Shown: one piece after another, positions 10,409 to 21,781 of the stretch
Layout: each line of letters starts with the position of its first letter
Numbering within the stretch: position 1 is the stretch's first letter
Assembly (NCBI RefSeq): GCF_946479275.1
Contig: NZ_CAMLFE010000001.1
Location: forward strand, 1-64,000
Direction: 5' to 3'
Length of the DNA stretch: 64,000 nucleotides
DNA from: an uncultured Bartonella sp.
Lineage (GTDB): Bacteria > Pseudomonadota > Alphaproteobacteria > Rhizobiales > Rhizobiaceae
Notes under the pieces: generated by a model
What the model saw: the letters and a program-made list of their open reading frames with translations, nothing else
What the model was told of the DNA's origin: nothing
The model's database searches: none
Position numbers and translations under genes: made by a program

Positions 10409-11189
10409 ATTTCTGCAAGAGTTAAACGACGAGGCTGAAAAAGCTGATCCGGTAAAACAGGCTCAGCTTCTGTCAAAACGCGAATTACCAAAGCGGTTTT
10501 ATAAAGAAGCGTCCGTCAAGGACGAGGGCGGGGAATTTTCTGTTGTTCTTGATGGGAAAACAGTCAAAACGCCGGCACGTAATAAACTTGTTTTGCCCAA
10601 TAGAGCGTTGGCCGAAATGGTGGCGCACGAATTCAATTCTCAACAACAGACAATTGATCCGGCAAAAATGCCGGTAACACGCCTTGTCAATTCAATCCTC
10701 GATGGCGTTGTCGATAATATGGATGTTGTGCGGCAGGATATTATCGAATTCGTAGGTAACGATATGCTGTTTTATCGTGCAGATTCACCCAAAGAATTGG
10801 CCGAAAGGCAGCATCGCCATTGGGACCCCATCCTTGAATGGATTCGTAACGATTATGGTGCACGTTTCATGCTGACAGAAGGGGTGATGTTTGTAAAACA
10901 GCCTGACGATTCGATTTCGGCAATAGAAGAAGCTCTTGAAGCAATAGAATCCCCTTATGTGCTGGCAGCCTTGCATTCCATCACCACACTTTGTGGATCG
11001 GCACTGCTTGCGCTCGCGGTATGGAAAGGAAAAATAAGCCTGCCGGAAGCGTGGAGCCTCGCCCATCTTGATGAAGACTGGACAATTGAACATTGGGGTG
11101 AAGATGCCGAAGCTAAGGCAAAACGCGCTTATCATCAGGCTGAATATGAAGCCGCTGCCGCTACCATCGCGGCCATTGAAAATCGATAA
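10401..11189 (+). CDS. ATP12-family F1-ATPase assembly chaperone
   Basis: ATP12 proteins bind the F1 alpha subunit during ATP synthase assembly. The product shows the family core: KRFYKEASV, LDGKTVKTPARNKLVLP, LAEMVAHEFNSQQ, MPVTRLVNSILD, then DMLFYRADSPKELAERQHRHWDPILEW and a C-terminal EDWTIEHWGEDAEA. The ATG at 10401 overlaps the HAD stop (ATGCGTGA) and has GGAAAG upstream, so I prefer it to the track's GTG at 10392. It is the last gene of the rluC-HAD-ATP12 operon. Function is inferred from the family. Confidence 0.88.
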   Translation: MREFLQELNDEAEKADPVKQAQLLSKRELPKRFYKEASVKDEGGEFSVVLDGKTVKTPARNKLVLPNRALAEMVAHEFNSQQQTIDPAKMPVTRLVNSILDGVVDNMDVVRQDIIEFVGNDMLFYRADSPKELAERQHRHWDPILEWIRNDYGARFMLTEGVMFVKQPDDSISAIEEALEAIESPYVLAALHSITTLCGSALLALAVWKGKISLPEAWSLAHLDEDWTIEHWGEDAEAKAKRAYHQAEYEAAAATIAAIENR

Positions 11190-11281
11190 ATTTCCTCAAG
11201 TTTTGATTGATGGTCATTGCTTCTTTTAAAAAACACGCTAGCTTAACTGTGCGGGTTTGTTTTACCAAGGAGTGAAGCTCA

Positions 11282-11710
11282 ATGTTATCGAACATAATTT
11301 ATAAAACGACAGCGATTGCCGAAGGTGGGCGCGAAGGTCATGTGCATTCGGAAGATGGTGCGCTTGACATAGACTTGGTAAAACCTAAAGAGATGGGCGG
11401 TAACGGTACGATTGGTGCCAATCCGGAAACTCTTTTTGCCGCCGGTTATGCTGCATGTTTTGAATCGGCAACGCGTTTTGCTGCACAAAAAGCAGGATTT
11501 AAAGTTCAGGACGGAAGTTATGTAAAAGCTGAAGTCGGTATTGGACCGCGCAAAAGCGGGGGTTTTGAACTTTCAGTTATTATGACTGTTCATCTGGAAG
11601 GGCTCGACAAGCAACAAGGCGAAATGGCCGCCCACACTGCGCATAACGAGATTTGTCCTTATTCTCACGCAACGCGCAACAATATCAGCGTCCAGATAAA
11701 AGTGATTTGA
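11282..11710 (+). CDS. ohr: Organic hydroperoxide resistance protein (Ohr/OsmC family)
   Basis: Ohr is a thiol peroxidase that reduces organic hydroperoxides in the cytosol. The 142-residue length is typical. Both catalytic cysteines are present: one in the AAGYAACFESA motif and one in HNEICPYSHATRNN. The ATG has AAGGAG nine bases upstream. A usual OhrR regulator gene is not adjacent. A strong terminator follows 40 bases after the stop. Confidence 0.95.
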   Translation: MLSNIIYKTTAIAEGGREGHVHSEDGALDIDLVKPKEMGGNGTIGANPETLFAAGYAACFESATRFAAQKAGFKVQDGSYVKAEVGIGPRKSGGFELSVIMTVHLEGLDKQQGEMAAHTAHNEICPYSHATRNNISVQIKVI

Positions 11711-11749
11711 AAACTAACACCGGAAATTCTACGATCTCATTAATTTTGC

Positions 11750-11792
11750 AAGTTGTTCGTTTGGAAGTTTTTCTGCAAACGGACAACTTTTT
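11750..11792 (+). terminator. ohr terminator
   Basis: A 14-bp stem (AAGTTGTTCGTTTG / CAAACGGACAACTT, one G-T wobble) with a 12-base loop, followed by T residues. Confidence 0.85.
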
Positions 11793-12366
11793 CGGCTTGA
11801 ACGAAAGTTTCTGCAAATTAGAGCTGTATGAGCCACTAAATATTTTATCGTACAAATTGTTCAAATAGTTCACGGGGTATTCAGATAAATGAAGAGTGCT
11901 CTGACGCCGGCGGAATCAGGCGCCAGTAGAAATGCCGATGCATGGCTCTTTATCAGGGACGTTTTTTCCATTGATATCTTTCCTCTGCGTGATTTTATTG
12001 TTTTTAAAATCAGGCTGTTCGTCATTCATGAGAAAAGGTAAGTCTAGATTCTTCATCTGGGAATTTATCGTTTATCAAAAGAACTATCACGTTTCTATGG
12101 AATCGAAGGCTCTGTTCGGAAGCCACTACCAGATATAAAAATGTGCTCGGAATGTTTTGATTTCGGGCACATTTAACCCGTTTTCTTTCTGCACATAACC
12201 CCGAAACGCGGTGATACGATAGAAAACGGGTTTATCCTTCAAGAATCTAGTTTTATTGCCCTTTTTAAAAACTGATTAGGATAATCAATGATATGCATTT
12301 CCGGAAATTAGAAAAGACCGGAAATCATCTGTCTTAAAAGCCAAGAACGGACAAAAGCAATAAACC
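11793..12366. other. Structured intergenic region with nested inverted repeats
   Basis: No supported gene. Three inverted repeats stand out: 12138-12174 (AAATGTGCTCGG.. / ..TTTCGGGCACATTT), 12175-12232 (AACCCGTTTTCT / AGAAAACGGGTT, perfect 12 bp around a 34-base loop that holds a small CCG..CGG stem), and 12297-12325 (ATTTCCGG / CCGGAAAT). The ORF at 11932-12138 has no ribosome site or motif. The second repeat could be part of a small structured RNA; see findings. Confidence 0.45.
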
Positions 12367-12915
12367 TTATTTGATCGGCTTGACTTCAGGCGCACTGAGT
12401 TTGATTTTTTCGAAACCTGGAAATGCAGCACTCATAGTCGAAATAGTGGTAGCGTCGTCACCACGGACAAAATACCACTGATTATTGTCGAGAATGGCTA
12501 CAAGCTCACCTTTGACCTGGTTTTTATTATTGCCGTTAATTGTTGTGATTACAAAATCGGTGGGAATAATATAATAAGGCGTCCCGTCCTCGAATTCCCC
12601 AGCACTTTTGTTCGATTGGCTTATTGTTATCTTATCAACCTTATAGGTTTGAGCCAATTGCTTCATCTGGCTCACCATGATTTGTCGGAATTGCTCCTGA
12701 TCGACTTTCGATTGGGCAGCAAGTGTCTGGATGATCCGCGGCGGTATTGCATTCAAAACCGCATCGAAGTTCGATGTTTGAAGAGCTGTAGCGTAATTGT
12801 TTGTAGCGTCACTCAGCATCTTGACTTCTGCGTCCGTCGCCGATCGTGCATCTGCCGGGATAAGCCCGCAAAAAACAATTGAAAAACCAACGATGACTGG
12901 GAGGATGCGTCGCAT
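12367..12915 (-). CDS. Secreted protein of unknown function
   Basis: Not recognised. The 182-residue product starts with a Sec signal peptide (positive MRR, hydrophobic core to about residue 20, ADARS cleavage region). The mature part has a helical first half (DAEVKMLSDATNNYATALQTSNFDAVLNAIPPRII) and a second half rich in alternating hydrophobic residues (ELVAILDNNQWYFVRGDD), compatible with an NTF2-like or DUF-type periplasmic fold. It stands alone between ohr and glnA with its own upstream gap, so it is probably monocistronic. Confidence 0.75.
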   Translation of the reverse strand: MRRILPVIVGFSIVFCGLIPADARSATDAEVKMLSDATNNYATALQTSNFDAVLNAIPPRIIQTLAAQSKVDQEQFRQIMVSQMKQLAQTYKVDKITISQSNKSAGEFEDGTPYYIIPTDFVITTINGNNKNQVKGELVAILDNNQWYFVRGDDATTISTMSAAFPGFEKIKLSAPEVKPIK

Positions 12916-13008
12916 AGCTTACCTTCGATACTGTTTACTCATACCTTCTTTATAGTGAACTCATAAGCTAAAGGCAAAGCGTGACAGGAAAAAGGCAAAG
13001 ATTGTTAC

Positions 13009-13037
13009 AAAAACGGAGGCCGAAGCCCCCGCTTTTT
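13009..13037 (-). terminator. glnA terminator
   Basis: Read on the minus strand: GCGGGGGC, a TTCG tetraloop, GCCTCCG and then a T run. UUCG-capped stems are typical of strong intrinsic terminators. It lies 20 bases after the glnA stop. Confidence 0.9.
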
Positions 13038-13057
13038 ATGCTCTTGGTTAATTGGGA

Positions 13058-14467
13058 TCAGACTGAATAGTACATATCGAATTCGATCGGATGAGGTGTC
13101 ATTTCGTAACGCAAGACCTCTTCCATCTTCAATTCGAGGAACGAATCGATCTGGTCGTCATCGAATACATCACCGGCTTTAAGGAAGGCGCGGTCTTTAT
13201 CGAGACATTGCAATGCTTCACGCAAACTGCCGGAAACCGTCGGGATTTTTTTCAACTCCTTTGGCGGCAGATCGTAAAGATCTTTATCCATTGCCTGTCC
13301 GGGATGGATCTTGTTCTTGATACCATCGAGCCCTGCCATCAAGATTGCCGAGAAGGCAAGATACGGGTTGGCTGTCGCGTCGGGGAAACGGATTTCCACA
13401 CGTTTTGCATTTGGCGAGGAACCAAAAGGAATACGGCAGGAGGCTGAACGGTTACGTGCCGAATAAGCAAGCAGAACAGGTGCTTCATATCCAGGAACCA
13501 GACGCTTGTAAGAGTTGGTCGACGGGTTGGTGAAAGCGTTGATAGCTTTTGCGTGCTTGATAATGCCGCCAATGAAGAACAGACAAGTTTCCGAAAGGCC
13601 GGCATATTCATTGCCTGCAAAGGTTGGTTTTCCGTTTTTCCAGATCGACATGTGAACGTGCATGCCCGAACCGTTGTCACCGAAAATAGGCTTCGGCATG
13701 AAGGTAGCCGATTTGCCATAGGTATTGGCGACCTGATGAACAACATATTTGAATATCTGCATTTTGTCGGCTTCACGCACCAATGTGTCAAAGCGGATAC
13801 CCAATTCATGCTGGGCAGCAGCAACTTCATGGTGATGTTTTTCAACGCGAACGCCCATATCGGTCAAAGCAGTCAGCATTTCCGACCGGATGTCCTGACA
13901 GGAATCAATCGGCGGGACGGGGAAATAGCCGCCTTTTACGCGCGGACGGTGTCCGAGGTTGCCCATTTCGTATTCAGTGTCGTCATTAGAAGGAAATTCG
14001 TTGGAGTCAAGTTTGAAGCCTGTGTTATAGGGATCGACTTTGAAGCGAACGTCGTCAAACAGGAAAAATTCGGCTTCCGGCCCGACATTTACGGCGTCGC
14101 CAATTCCCAATGATTTTACATAGGCTTCAGCTTTTTTGGCAGTAGAGCGCGGATCGCGGTTGTAGGATTCGCCCGAGATCGGATCAAGTACATCGCATAG
14201 GATGACCATCGTGGATTGGGCAAAAAACGGATCCATATGGGCGGTGGTTGGATCAGGCATCAAGACCATATCCGACTCATTGATTGCTTTCCATCCGCTG
14301 ATGGAAGATCCATCGAACATGACACCATCAGCAAATGTGTCTTCGCTGATTTCAGCAATATCCATGGTTACATGCTGCAGTTTGCCTTTAGGATCGCTAA
14401 AACGCAAATCTACGAAGCGAATGTCATTATCCTTAATTTGCTTAAGGACATCAGATGCAGTCGTCAT
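13058..14467 (-). CDS. glnA: Glutamine synthetase type I
   Basis: GS makes glutamine from glutamate, ammonia and ATP as a cytosolic dodecamer. The 469-residue length is that of GSI-beta. Motifs seen are the N-terminal beta-grasp ([24 protein letters not shown]), the ATP-binding and metal region ([22 protein letters not shown]), and [12 protein letters not shown], which carries the tyrosine adenylylated by GlnE. It is the second gene of glnB-glnA, 77 bases after glnB, and has its own terminator. Expression is probably under nitrogen control from the sigma54-type promoter before glnB. Confidence 0.98.
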   Translation of the reverse strand: MTTASDVLKQIKDNDIRFVDLRFSDPKGKLQHVTMDIAEISEDTFADGVMFDGSSISGWKAINESDMVLMPDPTTAHMDPFFAQSTMVILCDVLDPISGESYNRDPRSTAKKAEAYVKSLGIGDAVNVGPEAEFFLFDDVRFKVDPYNTGFKLDSNEFPSNDDTEYEMGNLGHRPRVKGGYFPVPPIDSCQDIRSEMLTALTDMGVRVEKHHHEVAAAQHELGIRFDTLVREADKMQIFKYVVHQVANTYGKSATFMPKPIFGDNGSGMHVHMSIWKNGKPTFAGNEYAGLSETCLFFIGGIIKHAKAINAFTNPSTNSYKRLVPGYEAPVLLAYSARNRSASCRIPFGSSPNAKRVEIRFPDATANPYLAFSAILMAGLDGIKNKIHPGQAMDKDLYDLPPKELKKIPTVSGSLREALQCLDKDRAFLKAGDVFDDDQIDSFLELKMEEVLRYEMTPHPIEFDMYYSV

Positions 14468-14544
14468 ATTACATTCCTTGTTTAAAAGTAATAAAGGGTT
14501 GATCGGACATGCCCCGTAAGATGGGGCATGAGTTAACTTATGGC

Positions 14545-15000
<456 letters not shown>

Positions 15001-15115
15001 TCAACAATATTTTGTCGGAATGTAGAATTTACTGTTTGTTAACCATGACGAATTTGACAAAAACAGGTATATTGAGCTGAATAAATCCTGTTGAAGTGAA
15101 TAAAAAATAGGCTGC

Positions 15116-16648
15116 ATGATGAAAAAATATGCAATTTCCAGATTGGATACACATTTTCCTGTCGAACTTTTGACGCCTGAAGAAATGGGCAAGGCGGACC
15201 ATTTAGCTGCTACGTTAAACGGGGAAGATAGTTTCAAGCTTATGGAACGTGCCGGTGAAGCTGTTGCGGATATTATTCTGAATGAACATCGGCAATGCAG
15301 AAAAATTGCTGTTTTATGCGGCCCCGGAAATAATGGCGGCGATGGTTATATGGCAGCGTATATCTTAAAAAGCCATGGTTTCGAACCAATCATATTTGCG
15401 TCGGGGACACCAAGAGCAGGAAGCGATGCCGAAAAAGCAGCCGCTTTGTGGGGTGAAAAGCGCTTGCCTTTTGATGAATTTTCTTCGCCACAGGATTTTG
15501 ATGTCGTTATTGATGCCTTGTATGGAGCAGGGCTTGATCGCCCGTTGCAACAATCGCTTCAGGAAAAATTGAAAAAATTGAATGAAAGTGGCGTTCCGGT
15601 CATTGCCGTCGACTTGCCTTCGGGTGTTTTTGGAGAAAATGGCGCAATAAAAGGAGAAGCTATTAAAGCGGCAAAGACAGTCACGTTTTTTAGATTGAAG
15701 CCGGGACATGTGTGTTACCCGGGAAGGTTACAATGTGGTGAGGTCAGGCTGGCCGATATCGGTATTCCGGGAAAAGTGCTGGAAACTATCAAACCGGAAC
15801 GCTTTATCAATTTTCCTTCATTCTGGCTCGAGAATTGGCCGGAACTGGCCTACGACACACATAAATATCGTCGAGGACATGCGGTGGTATTTTCCGGCCA
15901 TCAAACTTCAACCGGTGCTGCACGACTTGCTGCCCATGCTGCCGCAAGAAGCGGAGCAGGGCTTGTTACAATAGTGTCGCCGGAAGATGCACTTCTTGTT
16001 CATGAGATGCATTTGACAAGCGTTATGCTCAAGAAAATGGGAAACGACGCAGAAATTCTCGACTTTCTCGAAAAACGAAAAGTGCGTTCGGTTATCTTGG
16101 GGCCTGCATTCGGTTCACTGGAACGGGCATTATCAATCACCCGATCAATATTGACAAAAAGCGGGATTTTTACACTTGTTCTCGATGCGGATGCATTAAC
16201 GGCAATGGCAGAAAAAAGCGACGAAATATTTGCGCTCATCAAACAATCACCGGTCAATGTTATATTGACTCCGCATGAAGGCGAGTTCCAACGCGTTTTC
16301 CCGTCTATTGCGCGGATAGAAGACTTGTCGCGTATAGATAAAGCCACAAAAGCAGCAACTGATAGCGATGCAGTGGTCGTCTATAAAGGTGCCGATACAA
16401 TTATTGCTTCTCCCGATGGGCGCTTGGCAGTGAATGTAAATGGAACGCCGTTTCTCGCCACGGCAGGCGCTGGTGACGTGCTCACAGGAATTATCGGCGG
16501 CTTGAGTGCGCAAAAAATGCTGCCTTTCGAAGCAGCTTGTGCCGGTGTGTTCCTTCACGCGCGGTGTGCCGAACATTTTGGGCCCGGTATGATTGCAGAA
16601 GATATTGTTTCGGCCATTCCGTTGGTCCTTTCCGAGACAATTATGTGA
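15116..16648 (+). CDS. nnr: Bifunctional NAD(P)H-hydrate repair enzyme (epimerase + dehydratase)
   Basis: The fused protein repairs hydrated NADH/NADPH. Residues 1 to about 220 are the NnrE (YjeF-N) epimerase, with LMERAGEAVAD, CGPGNNGGDGYMAA and VDLPSGVFGENG. The rest is the NnrD (ribokinase-fold) ADP-dependent dehydratase, with VVFSGHQTSTGAARLAAHAAARSGAG, LTPHEGEFQRVF, VYKGADTIIASPDG and the GAGDVLTGIIGG motif. Length (510) fits the fusion. It starts at tandem ATGs (15116 and 15119). It is transcribed away from glnB-glnA, an arrangement common in Rhizobiales. Confidence 0.93.
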   Translation: MMKKYAISRLDTHFPVELLTPEEMGKADHLAATLNGEDSFKLMERAGEAVADIILNEHRQCRKIAVLCGPGNNGGDGYMAAYILKSHGFEPIIFASGTPRAGSDAEKAAALWGEKRLPFDEFSSPQDFDVVIDALYGAGLDRPLQQSLQEKLKKLNESGVPVIAVDLPSGVFGENGAIKGEAIKAAKTVTFFRLKPGHVCYPGRLQCGEVRLADIGIPGKVLETIKPERFINFPSFWLENWPELAYDTHKYRRGHAVVFSGHQTSTGAARLAAHAAARSGAGLVTIVSPEDALLVHEMHLTSVMLKKMGNDAEILDFLEKRKVRSVILGPAFGSLERALSITRSILTKSGIFTLVLDADALTAMAEKSDEIFALIKQSPVNVILTPHEGEFQRVFPSIARIEDLSRIDKATKAATDSDAVVVYKGADTIIASPDGRLAVNVNGTPFLATAGAGDVLTGIIGGLSAQKMLPFEAACAGVFLHARCAEHFGPGMIAEDIVSAIPLVLSETIM

Positions 16649-16779
16649 CTAATTTATCACAATTTAACTATAGATGGCAGTTTTTCGCAATTTTGGCTTT
16701 TCATTGGGCAAACGCTGTCCCATAACACCGTTACAAAATTCTATTTATTAGAGCCTATCGGGCACAGGGAGAAATCCGT

Positions 16780-18036
16780 ATGAAAATTAAAGCACTGTTG
16801 GCAGGTTCTGCTGCTGCCATGGTCATATCGAGTGCATCTTACGCTGCCGATGTTGTCGTAGCAGAGCCGGAACCCGTCGAATTTGTACGCGTTTGCGACG
16901 CCTATGGACAGGGGTATTTCTATATCCCCGGAACCGACACATGTATGCGCGTTGGCGGATATTTGCGTGCCGATATAAAGGGTGGCGACAATGTTTATGC
17001 TTATAAGGGCAAGAAAGATCGTGATACCTACGCATGGCGCGCCCGTGGTGAATTGCGCTTCCAGACAGCAAGCGAAACCGAACTTGGTACCTTGCGCACT
17101 ATGGTTGAGCTACGTAACCAATGGGATGATGGCGACGATACGTTGAGTGGTCAGGCGCACTTTGCTTATATCGAATTGGGCGGTTTGCGTGTTGGTGTTG
17201 ACGAATCGATTTTCTGGCATTGGACGGGGTATCTCGGCAAGGTTTTGAACGATGATGTTGTCGATCCCGGTATGTTCCAACGTACCAATGTTTTGAGCTA
17301 TACATTCTCGGCTGATAACGGTTTTTCGGCAATTATCGGTGTTGAACAGGGTACCGATAAAGGCAGCGATAATCCTGGCGACAACTACTATCTCAAAGGC
17401 ATGGGCAAACGCGTTGGTCCAAACGCCGGTTTTGGTTATAATGGTGACCCTGACGCACATGATCCTAATGCGCGCCATTTCTATAGTGGTAGCAGCATTG
17501 ATGATTACACACCGAATGTCCTTCTCGGTGCCAAATATGTTCAGGGCTGGGGGTCTATTGCCGCTGTCGGTGCTTATGATGCACAATGGGAAGAATGGGC
17601 TGCCAAACTGCGCGTCAATTTGAATGTAACCGACCAGTTGTCAGTTTGGGTTATGGGCGGTTATAAGACCAATGATGATTATTATGCATACGACGATGTC
17701 TATAATCATGATCGTCCCAACAGAAAGCATGATTTTTATTATCGCATGCATACGAGCCAATATGGCGATTGGGGTGGTGATTGGGCCGTTTGGGGTGGTA
17801 CAACCTACAAGGCTACCAAGAAGGCGTCTTTCAATTCGCAGTTGACCTATGACGACACGGATGTGTTCAGTGCATCGGTCAATATGGCCTATGAACTTGT
17901 TCCGGGTCTCGTTGTAACGCCTGAAGTTTCTTATCTGAACTTTGGTAACGATAAGAAGTGGGACGATGGTTCACGCGTTACATTCCATGGTGATAATGCC
18001 GTTCAGGGAATGTTGCGTATGCAGCGCAATTTCTAA
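16780..18036 (+). CDS. Omp2-like outer-membrane porin
   Basis: A trimeric beta-barrel porin for small solutes. It has a Sec signal (MKIKALLAGSAAAMVISSASYA, about 22 residues), then the Rhizobiales porin N-terminus VCDAYGQGYFYIPGTDTCMRVGGYLRADI with two cysteines likely to form a disulphide. The remainder is alternating aromatic beta strands ending in a terminal Phe (MLRMQRNF), the outer-membrane assembly signal. Length is 418. Residues 180-250 include an Asp/His/Asn-rich loop (GYNGDPDAHDPNARHFY). It is closest to the Brucella Omp2a/Omp2b and Bartonella porin group. A strong terminator follows. Confidence 0.92.
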   Translation: MKIKALLAGSAAAMVISSASYAADVVVAEPEPVEFVRVCDAYGQGYFYIPGTDTCMRVGGYLRADIKGGDNVYAYKGKKDRDTYAWRARGELRFQTASETELGTLRTMVELRNQWDDGDDTLSGQAHFAYIELGGLRVGVDESIFWHWTGYLGKVLNDDVVDPGMFQRTNVLSYTFSADNGFSAIIGVEQGTDKGSDNPGDNYYLKGMGKRVGPNAGFGYNGDPDAHDPNARHFYSGSSIDDYTPNVLLGAKYVQGWGSIAAVGAYDAQWEEWAAKLRVNLNVTDQLSVWVMGGYKTNDDYYAYDDVYNHDRPNRKHDFYYRMHTSQYGDWGGDWAVWGGTTYKATKKASFNSQLTYDDTDVFSASVNMAYELVPGLVVTPEVSYLNFGNDKKWDDGSRVTFHGDNAVQGMLRMQRNF

Positions 18037-18058
18037 AATCCTATCCAATAATATTTTT

Positions 18059-18087
18059 AATGGCGGCTTTGGCCGCCATTTTTTTTT
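18059..18087 (+). terminator. Porin terminator
   Basis: TGGCGGC, loop TTTG, GCCGCCA, then nine T. This is a classic intrinsic terminator. Confidence 0.95.
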
Positions 18088-18630
18088 GACAAATTTCATG
18101 TGGCTTTCGATTTCATAATGTCGATTTCGTGAAAACGAGGTTACGAATGGGCGGGCATGTGGGAAAATTGCGAAATAACGTGAAAAACCAACCAATCGGG
18201 ATTTACCGGTTAAAGAGACCGGTCAATGAAGGGCGGCGCCAAAACATTAGGCTTTAGAAAGTTTGTCTCCCTTATCGGGAAGTGAGCCATCCAAACATAA
18301 AGAAAACACGTTTAATGTATTCATTGAATGAGATGTGTTCTACGGTGATTGCGTCATCAGCTTTAAACGAACTATGCGGTGCTATCAGAATATCAATATG
18401 AAACTATTAAACGGGTAGATTTTGACACCTTGCGGATTAAAACGCTTGCAGAGGCGAGATGCCGCCCGTGAGAAATGCTATTGATCTAGTCAGCGGCATC
18501 GTTTTTAGCTTCAGCAGTTTTTGCGGCAAAAATCTTTAATTTTTTTGATTCAAAAGTTTTCAAAAAAGCAGGAATTGAGCATCCCCGGCTTTTTATCATT
18601 TTCTTGAAAAGAGTTTTGTTGGCCTGAGTG
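18088..18630. other. Gap between porin and uvrA, nothing recognised
   Basis: About 540 bases between the convergent porin and uvrA genes. No ORF with a credible start or motif was found, and no RNA gene was recognised. No clear minus-strand terminator for uvrA was found here. Confidence 0.5.
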
Positions 18631-21546
18631 TTACGATACCACTTTTTTCGTCGGCCGGCGCTCCAGAAGCTCCTTCAGGAACTGTCCTGTATAAGAGCGC
18701 TCGACTTTCACAATATCTTCAGGCCGCCCGACAGCTACGATTTCGCCGCCGCCATCGCCACCTTCCGGACCAAGGTCGATAATCCAGTCGGCTGTTTTGA
18801 TCACTTCAAGATTGTGCTCGATAACGGCAACAGTATTTCCCTGATCGACAAGTTCGTGCAGCACTTCAAGAAGTTTTGCAACATCGTGGAAGTGCAAGCC
18901 TGTCGTCGGTTCATCCAGAATATAAAGTGTCCGACCGGTTGCCTTGCGTGCCAGTTCTTTTGCAAGCTTTACACGTTGTGCTTCACCGCCTGAAAGGGTC
19001 GTCGCCTGTTGCCCGACCTTGACATAGCCAAGCCCGACTTTGACCAATGTGTCCATCTTGTCGCGAATGGCCGGTACGGCTTGAAAAAACTCCGCCGCTT
19101 CGTCCACCGTCATATCAAGAACATCGGCAATGGATTTACCTTTATAAGTAACCTCCAGCGTTTCCCGATTATAGCGTTTGCCATGGCAGACATCGCATGT
19201 GACGTAGACATCCGGCAAAAAGTGCATTTCGATTTTTATGACGCCGTCGCCCTGACAGGCTTCGCAGCGCCCGCCCTTGACATTGAATGAAAAACGTCCT
19301 GCCTGATAACCTCGGGCTTTTGCTTCCGGCAAGCCGGCAAACCAGTCACGTATTGGCGTGAAAGCACCGGTATAGGTTGCCGGATTGGAGCGTGGCGTAC
19401 GACCAATCGGGGATTGGTCAATGTCGATAACTTTGTCGAGATATTCCAGTCCTTCAATTCGATCATGCTCGGCCGGATGTTCACGGCTTCCCATGATGCG
19501 GCGTGAAGCGGCTTTAAAAAGTGTCTCGATGAGGAATGTCGATTTGCCACCTCCCGAAACGCCTGTGACACAAGTGAAAGTTCCAAGCGGAATATCGGCA
19601 GTAATATTCTTCAGATTATTGCCTCTCGCCCCGACAACACGCAATTTTTTTGTCTTGGAGATTTTGCGGCGTTGAGCCGGCACCGGTACAAACATTTTTC
19701 CGGAAAGATATTGGCCGGTGAGTGAGGCCGGATCATCCATAATATCTTTTGGCGTTCCTTGCGCGACAACTTTACCGCCATTAACCCCCGCAGCCGGACC
19801 GATGTCGACGACATAATCGGCAGTCAGAATGGCATCTTCATCATGTTCGACAACAATCACCGTATTGCCGAGATCGCGTAAATGTTTAAGTGTTTCAAGA
19901 AGACGCGCATTATCGCGCTGGTGCAATCCGATAGAGGGTTCATCAAGAACATAGAGAACGCCCGTTAATCCTGAGCCGATTTGCGAAGCAAGCCGGATGC
20001 GCTGGCTTTCACCACCCGATAATGTACCGGAGGCACGCGCCAGAGTGAGATATTCAAGCCCGACATCGTTCAGAAATTTCAAACGATCGCGAATTTCTTT
20101 CAAAATGCGTGAAGCAATATTCTTCTGTTTTTCATTGAAGGTTTTATCCACTTCCTGAAACCATTTATCGGCTTTGGAAATCGACATTTCGGACACTTCA
20201 CCAATGTGAAGCTTGTTGATTTTTACAGCCAGCGCTTCCGGCTTCAACCGATAGCCTTTACAAGCCGGACAAGGGGAAGACGACATATAACGTTCAATCT
20301 CCTCGCGCGACCAGGCAGAATCGGTTTCTTTCCAGCGCCGTTCCATATTGGGTATGACACCTTCAAAACTCTTTGTCGCCGAATAGGAGCGCATCCCGTC
20401 ATTATAGGTAAAGGTCACTTCTTTCTTGCCTGTGCCATAAAGGATAGCATGACGGGCTTCCTCGGAAAGGTCTTTCCATTTGTCTGTGAGCTTAAAGTGA
20501 TAAGCTTTTCCAAGTGCTTCAAGTGTTTGATTATAGTAAGGTGACGAAGATTTCGACCACGGGGCAATGGCACCGGCTTTCAATGACAAATTCTCGTCAG
20601 GAACCACCATTGCCGGATCAATTGCCTGTAGCGACCCCAAGCCGTCGCAAGTAGGGCAAGCACCGAACGGATTGTTAAAAGAAAAAAGCCGTGGCTCTAT
20701 TTCAGGAATTGTAAAACCCGAAACAGGACAGGCAAATTTTTCGGAAAACAGTAAACGTTCGTGCGTATCATTTTTCGATTTATTGGCCGAGCCGCCGGCT
20801 GTCTGTTCTTTAGGAAGCGGTTTGTCTGCAAGTTCTGCAACTGCCAATCCATCAGCAAGATGAAGACAGGTTTCAAGACTATCGGCAAGACGGGCTGAAA
20901 TATCTGCTCTTACAACAAGGCGGTCGACAACAACATCAATATCGTGTTTGTATTTTTTATCGAGTTCCGGAACGTCCGCGATCTCGTAAAAAACGCCGTC
21001 AATTTTGACGCGCTGGAAGCCCTTTTTAAGAAGATCAGCCATCTCCTTTTTATATTCACCTTTGCGTCCGCGCACGAGCGGAGCCAGAATATAAAGTCTC
21101 GTTCCTTCAGGCAATGCCAGAATGCGATCAACCATCTGGCTTACAGTCTGGCTTTCAATGGGTAATCCGGTGACGGGCGAATAGGGCACACCGACCCGCG
21201 CAAACAATAAGCGCATATAATCGTGAATTTCGGTAACGGTGCCGACAGTTGAACGCGGGTTACGACTCGTGGTCTTTTGTTCAATAGAAATTGCCGGAGA
21301 GAGACCGTCAATCTGGTCAACATCCGGTTTTTGCATCATTTCCAGAAACTGTCTGGCATAGGCTGAAAGACTTTCGACATATCGCCTTTGTCCTTCGGCA
21401 TAGATCGTGTCGAATGCAAGTGAGGATTTACCGGATCCGGAAAGACCTGTCATGACAATCAATTTGTCTCTCGGCAGATCAAGATCTATGTTCTTTAAAT
21501 TATGTTGGCGGGCACCACGTATTGAAATATATTTCTGATCGGACAT
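18631..21546 (-). CDS. uvrA: Excinuclease ABC subunit A
   Basis: UvrA is the damage-recognition ATPase of nucleotide excision repair. Two ABC modules are present: Walker [14 protein letters not shown] near the N-terminus and [15 protein letters not shown] in the second half, with signatures [16 protein letters not shown] and [16 protein letters not shown]. Zinc-binding cysteines are seen in [17 protein letters not shown] and the [14 protein letters not shown] pair. The track starts at 21582; I place the start at 21546 ([26 protein letters not shown]) because it matches the family and because a perfect LexA box occupies 21566-21580. It is divergent from ssb. Confidence 0.97.
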   Translation of the reverse strand: MSDQKYISIRGARQHNLKNIDLDLPRDKLIVMTGLSGSGKSSLAFDTIYAEGQRRYVESLSAYARQFLEMMQKPDVDQIDGLSPAISIEQKTTSRNPRSTVGTVTEIHDYMRLLFARVGVPYSPVTGLPIESQTVSQMVDRILALPEGTRLYILAPLVRGRKGEYKKEMADLLKKGFQRVKIDGVFYEIADVPELDKKYKHDIDVVVDRLVVRADISARLADSLETCLHLADGLAVAELADKPLPKEQTAGGSANKSKNDTHERLLFSEKFACPVSGFTIPEIEPRLFSFNNPFGACPTCDGLGSLQAIDPAMVVPDENLSLKAGAIAPWSKSSSPYYNQTLEALGKAYHFKLTDKWKDLSEEARHAILYGTGKKEVTFTYNDGMRSYSATKSFEGVIPNMERRWKETDSAWSREEIERYMSSSPCPACKGYRLKPEALAVKINKLHIGEVSEMSISKADKWFQEVDKTFNEKQKNIASRILKEIRDRLKFLNDVGLEYLTLARASGTLSGGESQRIRLASQIGSGLTGVLYVLDEPSIGLHQRDNARLLETLKHLRDLGNTVIVVEHDEDAILTADYVVDIGPAAGVNGGKVVAQGTPKDIMDDPASLTGQYLSGKMFVPVPAQRRKISKTKKLRVVGARGNNLKNITADIPLGTFTCVTGVSGGGKSTFLIETLFKAASRRIMGSREHPAEHDRIEGLEYLDKVIDIDQSPIGRTPRSNPATYTGAFTPIRDWFAGLPEAKARGYQAGRFSFNVKGGRCEACQGDGVIKIEMHFLPDVYVTCDVCHGKRYNRETLEVTYKGKSIADVLDMTVDEAAEFFQAVPAIRDKMDTLVKVGLGYVKVGQQATTLSGGEAQRVKLAKELARKATGRTLYILDEPTTGLHFHDVAKLLEVLHELVDQGNTVAVIEHNLEVIKTADWIIDLGPEGGDGGGEIVAVGRPEDIVKVERSYTGQFLKELLERRPTKKVVS

Positions 21547-21565
21547 ATTTGGCCTTGCGGGGAAA

Positions 21566-21580
21566 GAACAAAAATGGAAC
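21566..21580 (-). promoter_or_regulatory. LexA/SOS box between uvrA and ssb
   Basis: The plus strand reads GAACAAAAATGGAAC, an exact GAAC-N7-GAAC match to the alphaproteobacterial LexA site. It ends 20 bases before the uvrA ATG, so it would repress uvrA. It also lies about 200 bases upstream of ssb and might affect that promoter. Confidence 0.8.
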
Positions 21581-21781
21581 ACTTGCTTTCAAATAGGTGA
21601 GATGGCCGAAAATTGCAATGGTAAGATTTGACTTGAAGTAAATAACGAAAATAGAAGTTCTGTGGAAATTGGACGAATAAACTGGGCTTTTTTGCCCCAA
21701 GCTTGAAAATAGATTATATGGTGGCAATTAAGCTTTTGCGTTCAATTTCGGTTTTTTGCCGCGTGGTTTGGAGTGTTTATA

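Noticed and set aside
13553-14113. 186-codon ORF antisense to glnA
   Set aside because: Shadow frame of a core gene, no motif.
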